A stretch of 64,000 nucleotides of DNA from Erythrobacter sp. (GTDB taxonomy: Bacteria; Pseudomonadota; Alphaproteobacteria; Sphingomonadales; Sphingomonadaceae): NCBI RefSeq assembly GCF_035194505.1, contig NZ_CP136573.1, forward strand, positions 620,001 to 684,000. The letters are read 5' to 3'. Both the position numbers and the translations under genes were made by a program. The notes beneath the pieces were generated by a model, which was not told where the DNA came from, searched no databases, and saw only the letters and a list, made by a program, of their open reading frames with translations. Numbering within the stretch: the stretch's first letter is position 1; each line of letters begins with the position of its first letter. This document shows, in pieces, positions 16,551 to 25,446 of this stretch.

Positions 16551-18563
16551 CTAAAGCAGAACGTAGGTGATAGCGGCGACCAGCCCGAGCAGCATGATCA
16601 GCGCATAGGTGTAGACGTAGCCCGACTGGACCGACTTGGCCGCGACCGCACTGCGCTCGACCACCCAGGCAATACCATTGGGGCCGAAGCGGTCGATCGT
16701 GCCGATATCGCCGAACTTCCAGAAGACGCGGCCGAGAGCGAAGGCAGGCTTCACGAAGATCGCGTCATAGAGCTCGTCGAAGTACCACTTGCGGAACACG
16801 AAGTTGTGCAAGGGTCCGAAGGCGCTCACGAACTTGCCCGGCAGTTCGGGCTTGGCGATGTAGGCCAGATAGGACCCGGCCAGACCGAGCAGCATCACGG
16901 CACTCGCGGTGAGCTTCACCCACAGCGGCACGGCGTGCATCGCGTGGATCAGGCCCTCGTTGTAGAAGATCGCTTCGCCCCAGAAGGCCGGATCGTCGAT
17001 GAACTGGTGGTGGAAGACAAAGCCCGCCAGCACCGCACCAAGGCCAAGGATGCCAAGCGGCAGCAGCATCGGCAGCGGGCTTTCATGCGGGTGATAGCCC
17101 GCGGTGCCGTCTTCCGATGCGTGCGCATGGTGGTGATCGTGCCCATGCGCATGGTCATCGTGGACCGCGTGCTGGATATGCTCCGACTGCTCCCACCGGG
17201 GCTTGCCCCAGAAGGTCAGGAACATCAGGCGCCAAGAGTAGAAGCTCGTCAGCAGCGCCGCGATCGCGCCGGCCCAGAAGGCGAACTGCCCCGCCCCGTT
17301 GTGGCGCGCATAGGCCGCCTCGAGGATCGCGTCCTTGGAATAGAAGCCCGCAAAGCCGAACACCCCGAGGATGCCGACCCCGGTAATCGCCAGCGTGCCC
17401 GCCATCATCGCCCAGAAGGTCAGCGGGATGTGCTTACGAAGGCCGCCATAATAGCGCATGTCCTGTTCGTGGTGCATGGCGTGGATGACCGAACCTGCGC
17501 CAAGGAACAGCAGCGCCTTGAAGAAGGCGTGGGTGAAGAGGTGGAACATCGCCGCCCCGTAAGCGCCGACGCCTGCGGCAAAGAACATGTAGCCCAACTG
17601 CGAGCAGGTCGAATAGGCGATCACCCGCTTGATGTCCCACTGGGTCGTGCCGATGGTCGCCGCGAAGAAGCAGGTGGCAGCCCCGACGATCGTGACGATG
17701 GTCAGCGCGGTCGGCGCGGTCTCGAACATCGGCGACAGGCGGCACACCATGAACACGCCCGCCGTCACCATGGTCGCGGCGTGGATCAGCGCGGAGACCG
17801 GCGTCGGGCCTTCCATCGCGTCCGGCAGCCAGGTGTGAAGGCCCAGCTGCGCCGACTTGCCCATCGCACCAATGAACAGCAGGATGCACAGGATATCCAT
17901 CGTGTAGAGGCGCATGCCGACGAAGGTGATCGTGGAACCGCTCATCCCCGGAGCCGCCGCCAGGATCTCGCTGATCGAGGTGGTCTGGAACACCAGATAG
18001 GTGCCAAAGATGCCGAGCATGAAGCCAAGGTCACCCACGCGGTTGACCACGAAGGCCTTGATCGCCGCCGCGCCTGCCGAGGGCTTCTTGAACCAGAAGC
18101 CGATCAGCAGATAGGAGGCAAGGCCGACGCCTTCCCAGCCAAAGAACATCTGGACGAGGTTGTCGGCCGTCACCAGCATCAGCATCGCGAAGGTGAACAG
18201 CGAGAGATAGGCGAAGAAGCGCGGCTGATCCGGGTCTTCCTCCATGTACCCCCACGAATAGAGGTGCACGAGCGCGGAAACCGAGTTGATCACGACCAGC
18301 ATGATCGCGGTCATGGTGTCGACACGCAGTGCCCAGTCGAAGGTCAGCGTGCCCGACTGCACCCACTTGAGCACCGGCACGACCTCAGCCGTCGCGGTGC
18401 CGCAAAGGAAGCCGAGAAAGATCGGCCAGCTCAGGCCAGCGGCAAGGAACAGTCCGGCCGTGGTCACGCTCTTGGCCGCGACATTGCCGATCATGCGGTT
18501 GCCGAGCCCCGCGATCAGCGAAGCCAGCAGCGGCGCGAATACGATGATGAGGATGGGATGCAC
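16551..18563 (-). CDS. nuoL: NADH-quinone oxidoreductase subunit L
   Basis: The distal proton-pumping subunit of complex I, which carries the long lateral amphipathic helix. The 670-residue product starts MHPILIIVFAPLLASLIAG and has the motifs LFFGWEGVGLASYLLIGFW, KSAQLGLHTWLPDAMEGPTPVSALIHAATMV, KRVIAYSTCSQLGYMF and HAFFKALLFLGAGSVIHA. A cytosolic His-rich loop (HAVHDDHAHGHDHHHAHASED, near residue 470) lies before the carboxy-terminal helices and could bind metal ions; similar His loops occur in other alphaproteobacterial NuoL proteins. It lies seven bases after nuoK and 14 before nuoM. Confidence 0.97.
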   Translation of the reverse strand: MHPILIIVFAPLLASLIAGLGNRMIGNVAAKSVTTAGLFLAAGLSWPIFLGFLCGTATAEVVPVLKWVQSGTLTFDWALRVDTMTAIMLVVINSVSALVHLYSWGYMEEDPDQPRFFAYLSLFTFAMLMLVTADNLVQMFFGWEGVGLASYLLIGFWFKKPSAGAAAIKAFVVNRVGDLGFMLGIFGTYLVFQTTSISEILAAAPGMSGSTITFVGMRLYTMDILCILLFIGAMGKSAQLGLHTWLPDAMEGPTPVSALIHAATMVTAGVFMVCRLSPMFETAPTALTIVTIVGAATCFFAATIGTTQWDIKRVIAYSTCSQLGYMFFAAGVGAYGAAMFHLFTHAFFKALLFLGAGSVIHAMHHEQDMRYYGGLRKHIPLTFWAMMAGTLAITGVGILGVFGFAGFYSKDAILEAAYARHNGAGQFAFWAGAIAALLTSFYSWRLMFLTFWGKPRWEQSEHIQHAVHDDHAHGHDHHHAHASEDGTAGYHPHESPLPMLLPLGILGLGAVLAGFVFHHQFIDDPAFWGEAIFYNEGLIHAMHAVPLWVKLTASAVMLLGLAGSYLAYIAKPELPGKFVSAFGPLHNFVFRKWYFDELYDAIFVKPAFALGRVFWKFGDIGTIDRFGPNGIAWVVERSAVAAKSVQSGYVYTYALIMLLGLVAAITYVLL

Positions 18564-18570
18564 GAGCCTC

Positions 18571-18876
18571 TTACCCCTTCATCCGGTTGATATCGTCGAC
18601 CGCGATCGAGCCGCGGGTGCGGAAGTAGATCACCAGGATCGCAAGGCCGATGGCCGCTTCGGCCGCCGCCACGGTCAGCACCAGCATCGCGAAGATCTGG
18701 CCCACCAGATCCTGCATGAAGGCGCTGAAGGCGACGAGGTTGATGTTTACCGCCAGCAGAATGAGCTCGACCGCCATCAGGATGACGATCACGTTCTTGC
18801 GGTTGAGGAAGATCCCCAGCACGCCGAGCACGAACAGGATCGCGCCCACGGTGAGATAATGTTCGATGCCGATCAC
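18571..18876 (-). CDS. nuoK: NADH-quinone oxidoreductase subunit K
   Basis: A small membrane subunit of complex I (homologue of ND4L). The 101-residue product has three membrane helices and the conserved acidic residues inside them (VMILMAVELILLAVNINLVAF and VAAAEAAIGLAILV), which belong to the central proton path. Its start overlaps the nuoJ stop by four bases (18873-18876), and it is followed by nuoL after seven bases. Confidence 0.97.
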   Translation of the reverse strand: MIGIEHYLTVGAILFVLGVLGIFLNRKNVIVILMAVELILLAVNINLVAFSAFMQDLVGQIFAMLVLTVAAAEAAIGLAILVIYFRTRGSIAVDDINRMKG

Positions 18877-19496
18877 AGCTCGACCCCCTGCCCGACTTCC
18901 GGGTTCTTCATGACGGTTGCATCTTCCGGACGGCGACGGATCTGCTTGCCCACGTCCTGACGCGCACGCGCACCGGGCTTGGGCGGCTGGAAGGTCAGCA
19001 CGATCGCGCCGATCATGGCGACCAGCAGGATGATCCCTGCGATCTCGAACAGCACGATGTAACGGCCATAGAGCAGGCCGCCCAAGGCCTCGATATTGCT
19101 GGAACCGGCCGCCTGCACAGCGTCACCCGCCGCCTTGCCGAGGGTCAACCCGCCCGCGCTATAGGCCCCCGCCGCCAGCAGCAGTTCGGCAAGCAGGATG
19201 CCTGCGATCACAAGCCCGAGCGGCGCATTGCGCGAAAAGCCTGCGCGCATCGCGGCAAAATCGATGTCGAGCATCATGACGACGAACAGGAACAGCACCG
19301 CCACCGCGCCGACATAGACAATTACCAGCAGCATCGCGATGAACTCCGCGCCCACCAGCACCATCAGGCCGGCGGCGTTGAAGAACGCCATGATCAGCCA
19401 CAGCACCGAATGAACGGGGTTGCGCGCCATGACCACCATCACGGCGCTGGCGACAACAATGGTCGCGAAGAAGTAGAAGGCGATGGCCTGTATCAT
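18873..19496 (-). CDS. nuoJ: NADH-quinone oxidoreductase subunit J
   Basis: A membrane subunit of complex I (homologue of ND6). The 207-residue product has five hydrophobic segments with the signature NPVHSVLWLIMAFFNAAGL and the VYVGAVAVLFLFVVMMLDID segment, which contains the pi-bulge helix of the proton path. The carboxy terminus is an Arg/Lys-rich cytosolic tail. It is separated from nuoI by 128 bases, the only sizeable gap in the operon. Confidence 0.97.
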   Translation of the reverse strand: MIQAIAFYFFATIVVASAVMVVMARNPVHSVLWLIMAFFNAAGLMVLVGAEFIAMLLVIVYVGAVAVLFLFVVMMLDIDFAAMRAGFSRNAPLGLVIAGILLAELLLAAGAYSAGGLTLGKAAGDAVQAAGSSNIEALGGLLYGRYIVLFEIAGIILLVAMIGAIVLTFQPPKPGARARQDVGKQIRRRPEDATVMKNPEVGQGVEL

Positions 19497-19624
19497 GATG
19501 ATCCCTACCCCCCGATCCGCTCCGCCAGGAGCTCGCCAGAGGCCCGTCCTTACTAAACCCGAGTTCCGCGAGAGGGCCTTGGCAAGCAGGCCCCAAGCGG
19601 GTGTTGTTCTATTTTCGGCGCGCC
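19497..19624 (-). other. 128-base gap between nuoI and nuoJ
   Basis: The only untranslated gap of any size in the nuo run. On the minus strand it contains a GGGGCC / GGCCC inverted repeat around CTTGCCAA, and a CGCGGAACTCGGG stretch, before the nuoJ start. I see no open frame of plausible coding quality and no T-run of a terminator. It may hold an internal promoter or a processing hairpin that sets different amounts of the hydrophilic and membrane arms. This is inference. Confidence 0.4.
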
Positions 19625-20113
19625 CTAGCGATAGGGTGCGTCGGCTTCAAGGTTGGCCGCGATGGCCCGTTCCCACTTGTCACCATTCGCGAGCAGCTTG
19701 GCCTTGTCGTAAAGCAGCTCCTCGCGGGTTTCGGTGGCGTATTCGAAATTCGGACCTTCGACGATCGCATCGACCGGGCAGGCTTCCTGACAGAAGCCGC
19801 AATAGATGCACTTGGTCATGTCGATGTCGTAACGGGTGGTGCGGCGGCTGCCGTCCTCGCGTGGCTCGCTCTCGATGGTGATCGCCTGCGCCGGGCACAC
19901 GGCCTCGCACAGCTTGCACGCGATGCAGCGTTCCTCTCCGTTGGGATAGCGCCGCAGGGCGTGTTCACCCCGGAAGCGCGGGCTCAGCGGCGACTTCTCG
20001 AAGGGGTAATTGATCGTTGCCTTGGGCTTGAAGAAATACTTCAGCGTCAAGGCGTGGGCCTTGAGGAATTCCCAGAGGGTGAACGATTTGATGAGGTGCG
20101 AAACGGTGGTCAT
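19625..20113 (-). CDS. nuoI: NADH-quinone oxidoreductase subunit I (two 4Fe-4S clusters)
   Basis: The ferredoxin-like peripheral subunit of complex I that carries clusters N6a and N6b towards NuoB. The 162-residue product from ATG 20113 (MTTVSHLIKSFTLWEFLK) has the two motifs CIACKLCEAVCP and CIYCGFCQEACP. An open frame extends further upstream inside nuoH, but the 20113 start overlaps the nuoH stop by four bases and fits family length. The next gene, nuoJ, follows after a 128-base gap. Confidence 0.97.
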   Translation of the reverse strand: MTTVSHLIKSFTLWEFLKAHALTLKYFFKPKATINYPFEKSPLSPRFRGEHALRRYPNGEERCIACKLCEAVCPAQAITIESEPREDGSRRTTRYDIDMTKCIYCGFCQEACPVDAIVEGPNFEYATETREELLYDKAKLLANGDKWERAIAANLEADAPYR

Positions 20114-21156
20114 GCGAAGTGCCCAATGGCCATGAGGTAACCGGAGGTGACGGCGACGAAGATCAGGCTCATCGGCAGGAACACCTTCCACCCGAGGCGC
20201 ATCAGCTGGTCATAGCGGTAACGCGGTACGGTCGCCCAGATCCAACTGAACATGAAGAAGAAGATGAAGGTCTTGACGAGGAACCACACGATCCCCGGCA
20301 CCGCGTAAAGCACCGGAATGTCGAGCGGCGGCAGCCATCCGCCCCAGAACAGCAGCGTGTTGAGCGAGCACATCAGCAGGATGTTGGCATATTCGCCGAG
20401 CCAGAACAGCGCGAAGCTCATCGAGGAATATTCGGTCTGGTAGCCTGCGACGAGCTCGCTCTCGGCCTCGGTGAGGTCGAAAGGCGCGCGCGCGGTCTCG
20501 GCCAGCGCGGAGATGAAAAACACCACCCACATCGGGAAGAGCAGCGGGTGGATCGCATAGGCGTTGATCAGCCCCAGCCCGAAGCCCTTCTGCGCGCTCA
20601 CGATGCCGGAGAGGTTGAAGGTGCCGGCAAACAGCACCACGCAGACCAACACAAAGCCGATCGACACCTCGTAGGAGATCATCTGCGCCGAAGCGCGCAT
20701 CGCCGAGAAGAACGGGTATTTGGAGTTCGACGCCCACCCGCTCATCACCACGCCGTAAACCCCCATCGAGGAGATCGCGAGGATGTAGAGCAGGCCGACA
20801 TTGATGTCGGCAATCACCCCGCCGTCCCAGAACGGAATCACCGCCCAGGCGGCGAGCGCGACGGTGAAGGTGATGATCGGCGCAAGCAGGAAGATGCCCT
20901 TGTTCGCGGCGCTCGGAATGATCGTCTCTTGCAGGAAGACCTTGAGGCCATCCGCAAAGGACTGGAGCAGCCCGAACGGCCCGACCACGTTGGGCCCGCG
21001 CCGCAGCATGATCGCGCCCAGCACCTTGCGGTCGACATAGATCACCATGGCAACCGAGAACATGACGAGCAGCGAGACGATGACGATCGCGGCTACAGTG
21101 GCGACGGTCCAGGCCCATTCGTAAGGCAGGCCGAGCGACTGGAAGAAAGCGGTCAT
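20110..21156 (-). CDS. nuoH: NADH-quinone oxidoreductase subunit H
   Basis: A membrane subunit of complex I that forms much of the quinone-binding chamber together with NuoB and NuoD. The 348-residue product has eight or nine hydrophobic segments and the typical loops DRKVLGAIMLRRGPNVVGPFG and ALAETARAPFDLTEAESELV followed by GYQTEYSSMSFALF. Length is normal. Its start overlaps nuoG by four bases and its stop overlaps nuoI by four. Confidence 0.97.
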   Translation of the reverse strand: MTAFFQSLGLPYEWAWTVATVAAIVIVSLLVMFSVAMVIYVDRKVLGAIMLRRGPNVVGPFGLLQSFADGLKVFLQETIIPSAANKGIFLLAPIITFTVALAAWAVIPFWDGGVIADINVGLLYILAISSMGVYGVVMSGWASNSKYPFFSAMRASAQMISYEVSIGFVLVCVVLFAGTFNLSGIVSAQKGFGLGLINAYAIHPLLFPMWVVFFISALAETARAPFDLTEAESELVAGYQTEYSSMSFALFWLGEYANILLMCSLNTLLFWGGWLPPLDIPVLYAVPGIVWFLVKTFIFFFMFSWIWATVPRYRYDQLMRLGWKVFLPMSLIFVAVTSGYLMAIGHFA

Positions 21157-23168
21157 TCCGCGGCCTCCTTCACGTCCGCGCCGTGGAGCAATTCATCCGA
21201 ACACCGCTGCATCACCTCGCTCGCGCGGGCGATGGGGTTGGTGAGGTAGAAGTCCTTGACCGGATAGCCGGCAATCTCGCCCTCGAACTTCGCACCGCTA
21301 TCCGCCTTGGGGAGCGCGCCGTAATCGGCAAGGCCCTCTTCGCCCAGCGCAGGCACGGCAGCGATCATCTTGGCCTGAAGCTGTTCGAAGCTGTCGAAGC
21401 CGACGGTGACGCCCAGGCTATCTGCGAGCGCGCGCAAGATCGTCCAGTCTTCGCGCGCGTCGCCCGGGGCGTAAACCGCCTTCTCGGCGAACTGCACACG
21501 GCCTTCCGCGTTGACGTAGGTCCCGTCCTTTTCGGCGTAGGATGCGGCCGGCAGGATAATGTCGGCGTGATGCGCGCCCTTGTCGCCGTGGTGGCCGATA
21601 TAGACCTTGAGGCTCTTGGCGTAGGGCGCATAGTCCATCTCGTCCGCGCCGAGGCTCAGCAGCACCTTGGGGCTCGCGGCGGCGATATCGCCCATCCCGC
21701 CCGGAAGCGTGAAGCCGAGCATCAGCGACGCCATGCGAGCGGCCGAAATGTGCAGCACGTTGAAGCCGTTCCAGCCCTCACGGACGAGGTCGAACTTGTC
21801 CACCAGCTTGAGCGCGGCCGGCAGCGCGCCCTTGGCCAGCCCCGCCGCGCCGAGGATCACCGCCGGGCGCTTGGCCGCCTTCATCGCGTCGCCCAATTCC
21901 TTGGGGATGCGGTTCAGAAGCTTAAGATCATTGCCGAGGAAGGTCGCCGGATAGGTCGGATCCCATTGCGGGCCGATCGCGAAGACCTTTGCCCCCGCCT
22001 TCACCGCCTTGCGCAGGCGGACATTGAGCAGCGCGGCTTCCCAGCGCACATTGCTGCCGATGATGAGGATCGCGTCGGCCGTCTCGATACCGGCGAAAGT
22101 GCTGTTGAAGTTCACCGCCGCGTGGTTCGACACGTCATAAGTCATGCCGGTCTGGCGCGCTTCGGTGAGCTGCGATCCGCAGGCATTGACCAGCGTCTTG
22201 GCCGCGAACATCGTTTCCGCATCGAGCAGATCGCCCGCCACGGCCGCGATGCTGGCCTTGTCCTTGCCGAGCGCGCCCGCGATCAGGCCGAAAGCCTCGG
22301 TCCATTCTGCCGGTTGCAGCTTGCCGTCACGGCGCACCCAGACGCGGTCCAAGCGGCGTTTGGTCAACCCGTCGACCTGATAGCGGCCCTTGTCCGACAG
22401 CCACTCCTCGTTGACGTCGTCATTGATGCGCGGCAACGCGCGCATGACTTCGCGACCCTTGGAGTGGAGCGTGATATTGGCGCCCACCGCGTCCGAAACG
22501 TCGATGCTGAGCGTCTTCTTCAGCTCCCACGGCCGCGCCTCGAAGGCGTACGGGCGAGACGTCAGCGCGCCGACCGGGCACAGGTCGATCACATTCGCCG
22601 AAAGCTCGTGCGCCGCCGCCTGTTCCAGATAGGTGGTGATCTGCATATCCTCGCCGCGATAGAGCGCGCCGATCTCGTCCACCCCGGCGATCTCTTCCGA
22701 GAAGCGCACGCAGCGGGTGCAGTGGATGCAGCGGGTCATGATCGTCTTGATCAGCGGGCCCATGTACTTCTCGGTCACCGCGCGCTTGTTCTCGTGATAG
22801 CGCGACCCGCCGCGGCCATAGGCCACCGCCTGATCCTGCAAGTCGCACTCGCCGCCCTGATCGCAGATCGGGCAATCGAGCGGGTGGTTGATGAGCAGGA
22901 ACTCCATCACCCCTTCGCGGGCCTTCTTGACCATCGGGCTGTCAGTGCGGATTTCCTGACCCTCGGCAGCCGGCAGCGCGCAGGAGGCCTGCGGCTTGGG
23001 CGGCCCGGGCTTCACCTCGACCAGACACATGCGGCAATTGCCCGCGATGCTCAGGCGCTCGTGATAGCAGAAGCGCGGGATTTCCTTGCCCGCCAGCTCG
23101 CACGCCTGCAGCACAGTCGCGCCCGCCGGGACCTCGATTTCCTGACCGTCTACGGTGACCTTGGGCAT
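21153..23168 (-). CDS. nuoG: NADH-quinone oxidoreductase subunit G
   Basis: The large iron-sulphur subunit of complex I. The 671-residue product begins with a plant-type 2Fe-2S domain (CYHERLSIAGNCRMCLVEV), followed by the HPLDCPICDQGGECDLQDQ region. A His/Cys cluster site (RCIHCTRCVRFSEEIAG) follows, and then a molybdopterin-oxidoreductase-like domain that has lost the cofactor function. This is the mitochondrial/alphaproteobacterial NDUFS1 size; E. coli NuoG is longer. The start overlaps the nuoF stop by one base (TAATG) and the stop overlaps nuoH by four. Confidence 0.97.
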   Translation of the reverse strand: MPKVTVDGQEIEVPAGATVLQACELAGKEIPRFCYHERLSIAGNCRMCLVEVKPGPPKPQASCALPAAEGQEIRTDSPMVKKAREGVMEFLLINHPLDCPICDQGGECDLQDQAVAYGRGGSRYHENKRAVTEKYMGPLIKTIMTRCIHCTRCVRFSEEIAGVDEIGALYRGEDMQITTYLEQAAAHELSANVIDLCPVGALTSRPYAFEARPWELKKTLSIDVSDAVGANITLHSKGREVMRALPRINDDVNEEWLSDKGRYQVDGLTKRRLDRVWVRRDGKLQPAEWTEAFGLIAGALGKDKASIAAVAGDLLDAETMFAAKTLVNACGSQLTEARQTGMTYDVSNHAAVNFNSTFAGIETADAILIIGSNVRWEAALLNVRLRKAVKAGAKVFAIGPQWDPTYPATFLGNDLKLLNRIPKELGDAMKAAKRPAVILGAAGLAKGALPAALKLVDKFDLVREGWNGFNVLHISAARMASLMLGFTLPGGMGDIAAASPKVLLSLGADEMDYAPYAKSLKVYIGHHGDKGAHHADIILPAASYAEKDGTYVNAEGRVQFAEKAVYAPGDAREDWTILRALADSLGVTVGFDSFEQLQAKMIAAVPALGEEGLADYGALPKADSGAKFEGEIAGYPVKDFYLTNPIARASEVMQRCSDELLHGADVKEAAE

Positions 23169-24460
23169 TACTCGGCTGCCTCTTGGAATTGCGCGTTATG
23201 TTCGTTGATCCGCCGCTCAAGCTCGGGGCGGAAGTGGCGGATGAGGCCCTGGATCGGCCACGCGGCGGCATCGCCGAGCGCGCAGATGGTATGGCCTTCG
23301 ACCTGCTTGGTGACTTCCTGCAGCATGTCGATTTCCTCGATCGCGGCGTCACCGGTGCGCAGGCGCTCCATCATGCGCCACATCCAGCCCGTGCCTTCGC
23401 GGCAGGGGGTGCACTGACCGCAGCTTTCGTGCTTGTAGAAGTAGCTGAGGCGGCTGATCGCGCGGACGATGTCGGTCGACTTGTCCATGACGATGACCGC
23501 TGCCGTGCCGAGGCCCGAGCCCAGTTCCTTCAGCCCGTCGAAATCCATCGGGGCGTTGCGGATCTGCGCGGCGGGAACGAGCGGCACGGATGAACCGCCC
23601 GGGATCACCGCCAGCAGATTGTCCCACCCGCCGCGAATGCCGCCGCAGTGCTTCTCGATCAGCTCTTCAAAGCTGATGCTCATCGCCTCTTCGACGACGC
23701 AGGGCTTGTTCACGTGGCCGCTGATCTGGAACAGCTTGGTGCCCTTGTTGTTCTCGCGCCCGAAGCTCGAGAACCACGCAGCGCCGCGCCGCAAGATCGT
23801 CGGTGCGACTGCGATGCTCTCGACATTGTTGACCGTGGTCGGGCAGCCATAGAGACCCGCGCCCGCCGGGAACGGGGGCTTGAGGCGCGGCTGGCCCTTC
23901 TTGCCTTCGAGGCTTTCGATCATCGCGGTCTCTTCGCCGCAGATGTATGCGCCCGCGCCGCGGTGCATGAAGACGTCGAAATCATAGCCCGAACCGCAGG
24001 CGTTCTTGCCGATCAGGCCTGCGTCATAGGCCTCGGAAATCGCCTTCTGGAGCGTCTCGGCCTCGCGGATATATTCGCCGCGGATGTAGATATAGGCCGC
24101 GCGCGCCCGCATCGCGTAGCCCGCGACCAGCGCGCCTTCGATCAGCTTGTGCGGATCGTGGCGGATGATCTCGCGGTCCTTGCAGGAACCGGGTTCGGAT
24201 TCGTCGGCATTGATGACGAGGAAGCTCGGGCGACCATCGCGCGATTCCTTGGGCATGAACGACCACTTGAGGCCGGTCGGGAAGCCCGCCCCGCCGCGCC
24301 CGCGCAGACCGCTCGCCTTGATCTCTTCGATAATCGCGTCCTGCCCGCGTGCGAGCAGCGCCTTGGTGTTGTCCCAATCACCGCGCGCCTGCGCTGCCTT
24401 CAGCCCCCAGTCCTGGAAGCCGTAGAGGTTCGTGAAGATGCGATCCTTATCGCCAAGCAT
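23168..24460 (-). CDS. nuoF: NADH-quinone oxidoreductase subunit F (NADH and FMN site)
   Basis: Oxidises NADH by FMN and passes electrons to the 4Fe-4S cluster N3. The 430-residue product has the NADH/FMN loop GLRGRGGAGFPTGLKWSFM, the FMN-binding NADESEPGSCKDREI, and the cluster motif ESCGQCTPCREGTGWMWR. The ATG at 24460 shares one base with the stop of the preceding 58-codon ORF (TGATG). A GTG three bases upstream would add one residue. It is directly followed by nuoG. Confidence 0.97.
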   Translation of the reverse strand: MLGDKDRIFTNLYGFQDWGLKAAQARGDWDNTKALLARGQDAIIEEIKASGLRGRGGAGFPTGLKWSFMPKESRDGRPSFLVINADESEPGSCKDREIIRHDPHKLIEGALVAGYAMRARAAYIYIRGEYIREAETLQKAISEAYDAGLIGKNACGSGYDFDVFMHRGAGAYICGEETAMIESLEGKKGQPRLKPPFPAGAGLYGCPTTVNNVESIAVAPTILRRGAAWFSSFGRENNKGTKLFQISGHVNKPCVVEEAMSISFEELIEKHCGGIRGGWDNLLAVIPGGSSVPLVPAAQIRNAPMDFDGLKELGSGLGTAAVIVMDKSTDIVRAISRLSYFYKHESCGQCTPCREGTGWMWRMMERLRTGDAAIEEIDMLQEVTKQVEGHTICALGDAAAWPIQGLIRHFRPELERRINEHNAQFQEAAE

Positions 24461-24636
24461 CACTGCATTCCCTTGTTCTTGGCGCGCTTCAGCCGCACCA
24501 GCGAAATCACCTGAAACACGAGGCCGAGGCCCATGATCATCACGCCCATCTCGTATGGCCCGGTCGCAGTCAGCACCGCGCCAAGCGCAAAGCCGGTGAG
24601 GCCGAGGATCGCGAACAGGAGCGTGAGCGGGTTCAT
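24460..24636 (-). CDS. 58-residue membrane protein inside the nuo operon
   Basis: A small frame between nuoE and nuoF. It starts MNPLTLLFAILGLTGFALG, has two hydrophobic segments (about 4-25 and 30-48), and ends with a very basic tail, RLKRAKNKGMQ. Its ATG overlaps the stop of the upstream 47-residue ORF by four bases and its stop overlaps the nuoF start by one base. This packing, together with a perfect membrane-protein profile, argues that it is translated. I recognise no family. It may be an accessory or assembly protein of complex I, but that rests on position only. Confidence 0.65.
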   Translation of the reverse strand: MNPLTLLFAILGLTGFALGAVLTATGPYEMGVMIMGLGLVFQVISLVRLKRAKNKGMQ

Positions 24637-24776
24637 CCGATCACCCCTGTGCTGTAGAGCGCGTAAAGCACGCCGATAATCAGCAGGATCACACCCACGC
24701 GCACGAGCCCCATCAGCACCTTGTAGGCGATGAAGGCGAGCACGAGTGCGCCGAGGATGGATCCGATCGCGGTCAC
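24633..24776 (-). CDS. 47-residue membrane protein inside the nuo operon
   Basis: Starts at a GTG at 24776, immediately after the nuoE stop (24778-24780), and reads MTAIGSILGALVLAFIAYKV. Two hydrophobic segments follow one another, and the polar carboxy end is very short (YSTGVIG). It overlaps the next small ORF by four bases (24633-24636). There is a purine-rich GGTAAG just ahead of the GTG. An ATG-started longer version would run back inside nuoE and is unlikely. No family recognised; a membrane accessory role is inferred from the operon. Confidence 0.6.
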   Translation of the reverse strand: MTAIGSILGALVLAFIAYKVLMGLVRVGVILLIIGVLYALYSTGVIG

Positions 24777-24777
24777 C

Positions 24778-25446
24778 TTACCATTCACCCCGGTAATCGT
24801 GGTTGGCACCCACCATCGCCGTGAGCGTGGTTGGCCCGCCCGAAGGCTCGGAGGTGTGACGGCCCGGCTCCTGCGTGCCGGCCTTGGGCGTCTGCCCGGT
24901 AGCCAGCGCATCGAGTACCGCATCGAGGCGTTCGGGCGTCAGGTCTTCGTAATTGTCGTCGTTGATCTGGACCATCGGCGCGGTGGCGCAATTGCCCATG
25001 CATTCGACCTCGGTGAGGGTCCACAAGCCATCGGCCGAGATCCCGCCCTTCACCATGCCGCGCTTCTTGCAGGCGGACATGATCTCGTCCGAGCCGCGCA
25101 GCATGCAGGGGGTGGTGCCGCACACCTGCACGTGGAATTTGCCGACGGGCTTCAGGTTATACATGAAGTAGAAGCTGGCGACTTCGAGCACGCGGATCAC
25201 CGGCATGTCGAGATAGGCCGCGACATATTCGATCACCGGCAGCGGCAGCCAGCCTTGCGTATCGGTCTCCGCGCCCACCTGACGCTGGGCCAGATCAAGC
25301 AGCGGCATCACCGCCGAACGCTGACGCCCCTCGGGATACTTGGCGATATGCCAGTCGGCGGTTGTCTTGTTCTCCGGCGTCCACGCGAAGCCGCCCCAGC
25401 GGGCGCGCTGTTCGGGGGTGTCGGGAGCGGGGGTGCGGTCAGCCAT
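24778..25446 (-). CDS. nuoE: NADH-quinone oxidoreductase subunit E
   Basis: A thioredoxin-fold subunit of complex I with 2Fe-2S cluster N1a, next to the FMN of NuoF. The 222-residue product from ATG 25446 (MADRTPAPDTPEQ) has the four ligands in CGTTPCMLRG and ECMGNCATAPMVQIN. The last 40 residues are a flexible extension rich in Gly, Thr and Pro (GQTPKAGTQEPGRHTSEPSG), also seen in related NuoE proteins of this group as far as I recall. Its start lies inside the 3' end of the preceding 48-residue ORF (8-base overlap). Confidence 0.96.
   Translation of the reverse strand: MADRTPAPDTPEQRARWGGFAWTPENKTTADWHIAKYPEGRQRSAVMPLLDLAQRQVGAETDTQGWLPLPVIEYVAAYLDMPVIRVLEVASFYFMYNLKPVGKFHVQVCGTTPCMLRGSDEIMSACKKRGMVKGGISADGLWTLTEVECMGNCATAPMVQINDDNYEDLTPERLDAVLDALATGQTPKAGTQEPGRHTSEPSGGPTTLTAMVGANHDYRGEW

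Noticed and set aside
16437..18590. Open frame of 717 codons on the plus strand opposite nuoL
   Set aside because: nuoL is certain; the antisense product is charged low-complexity sequence.
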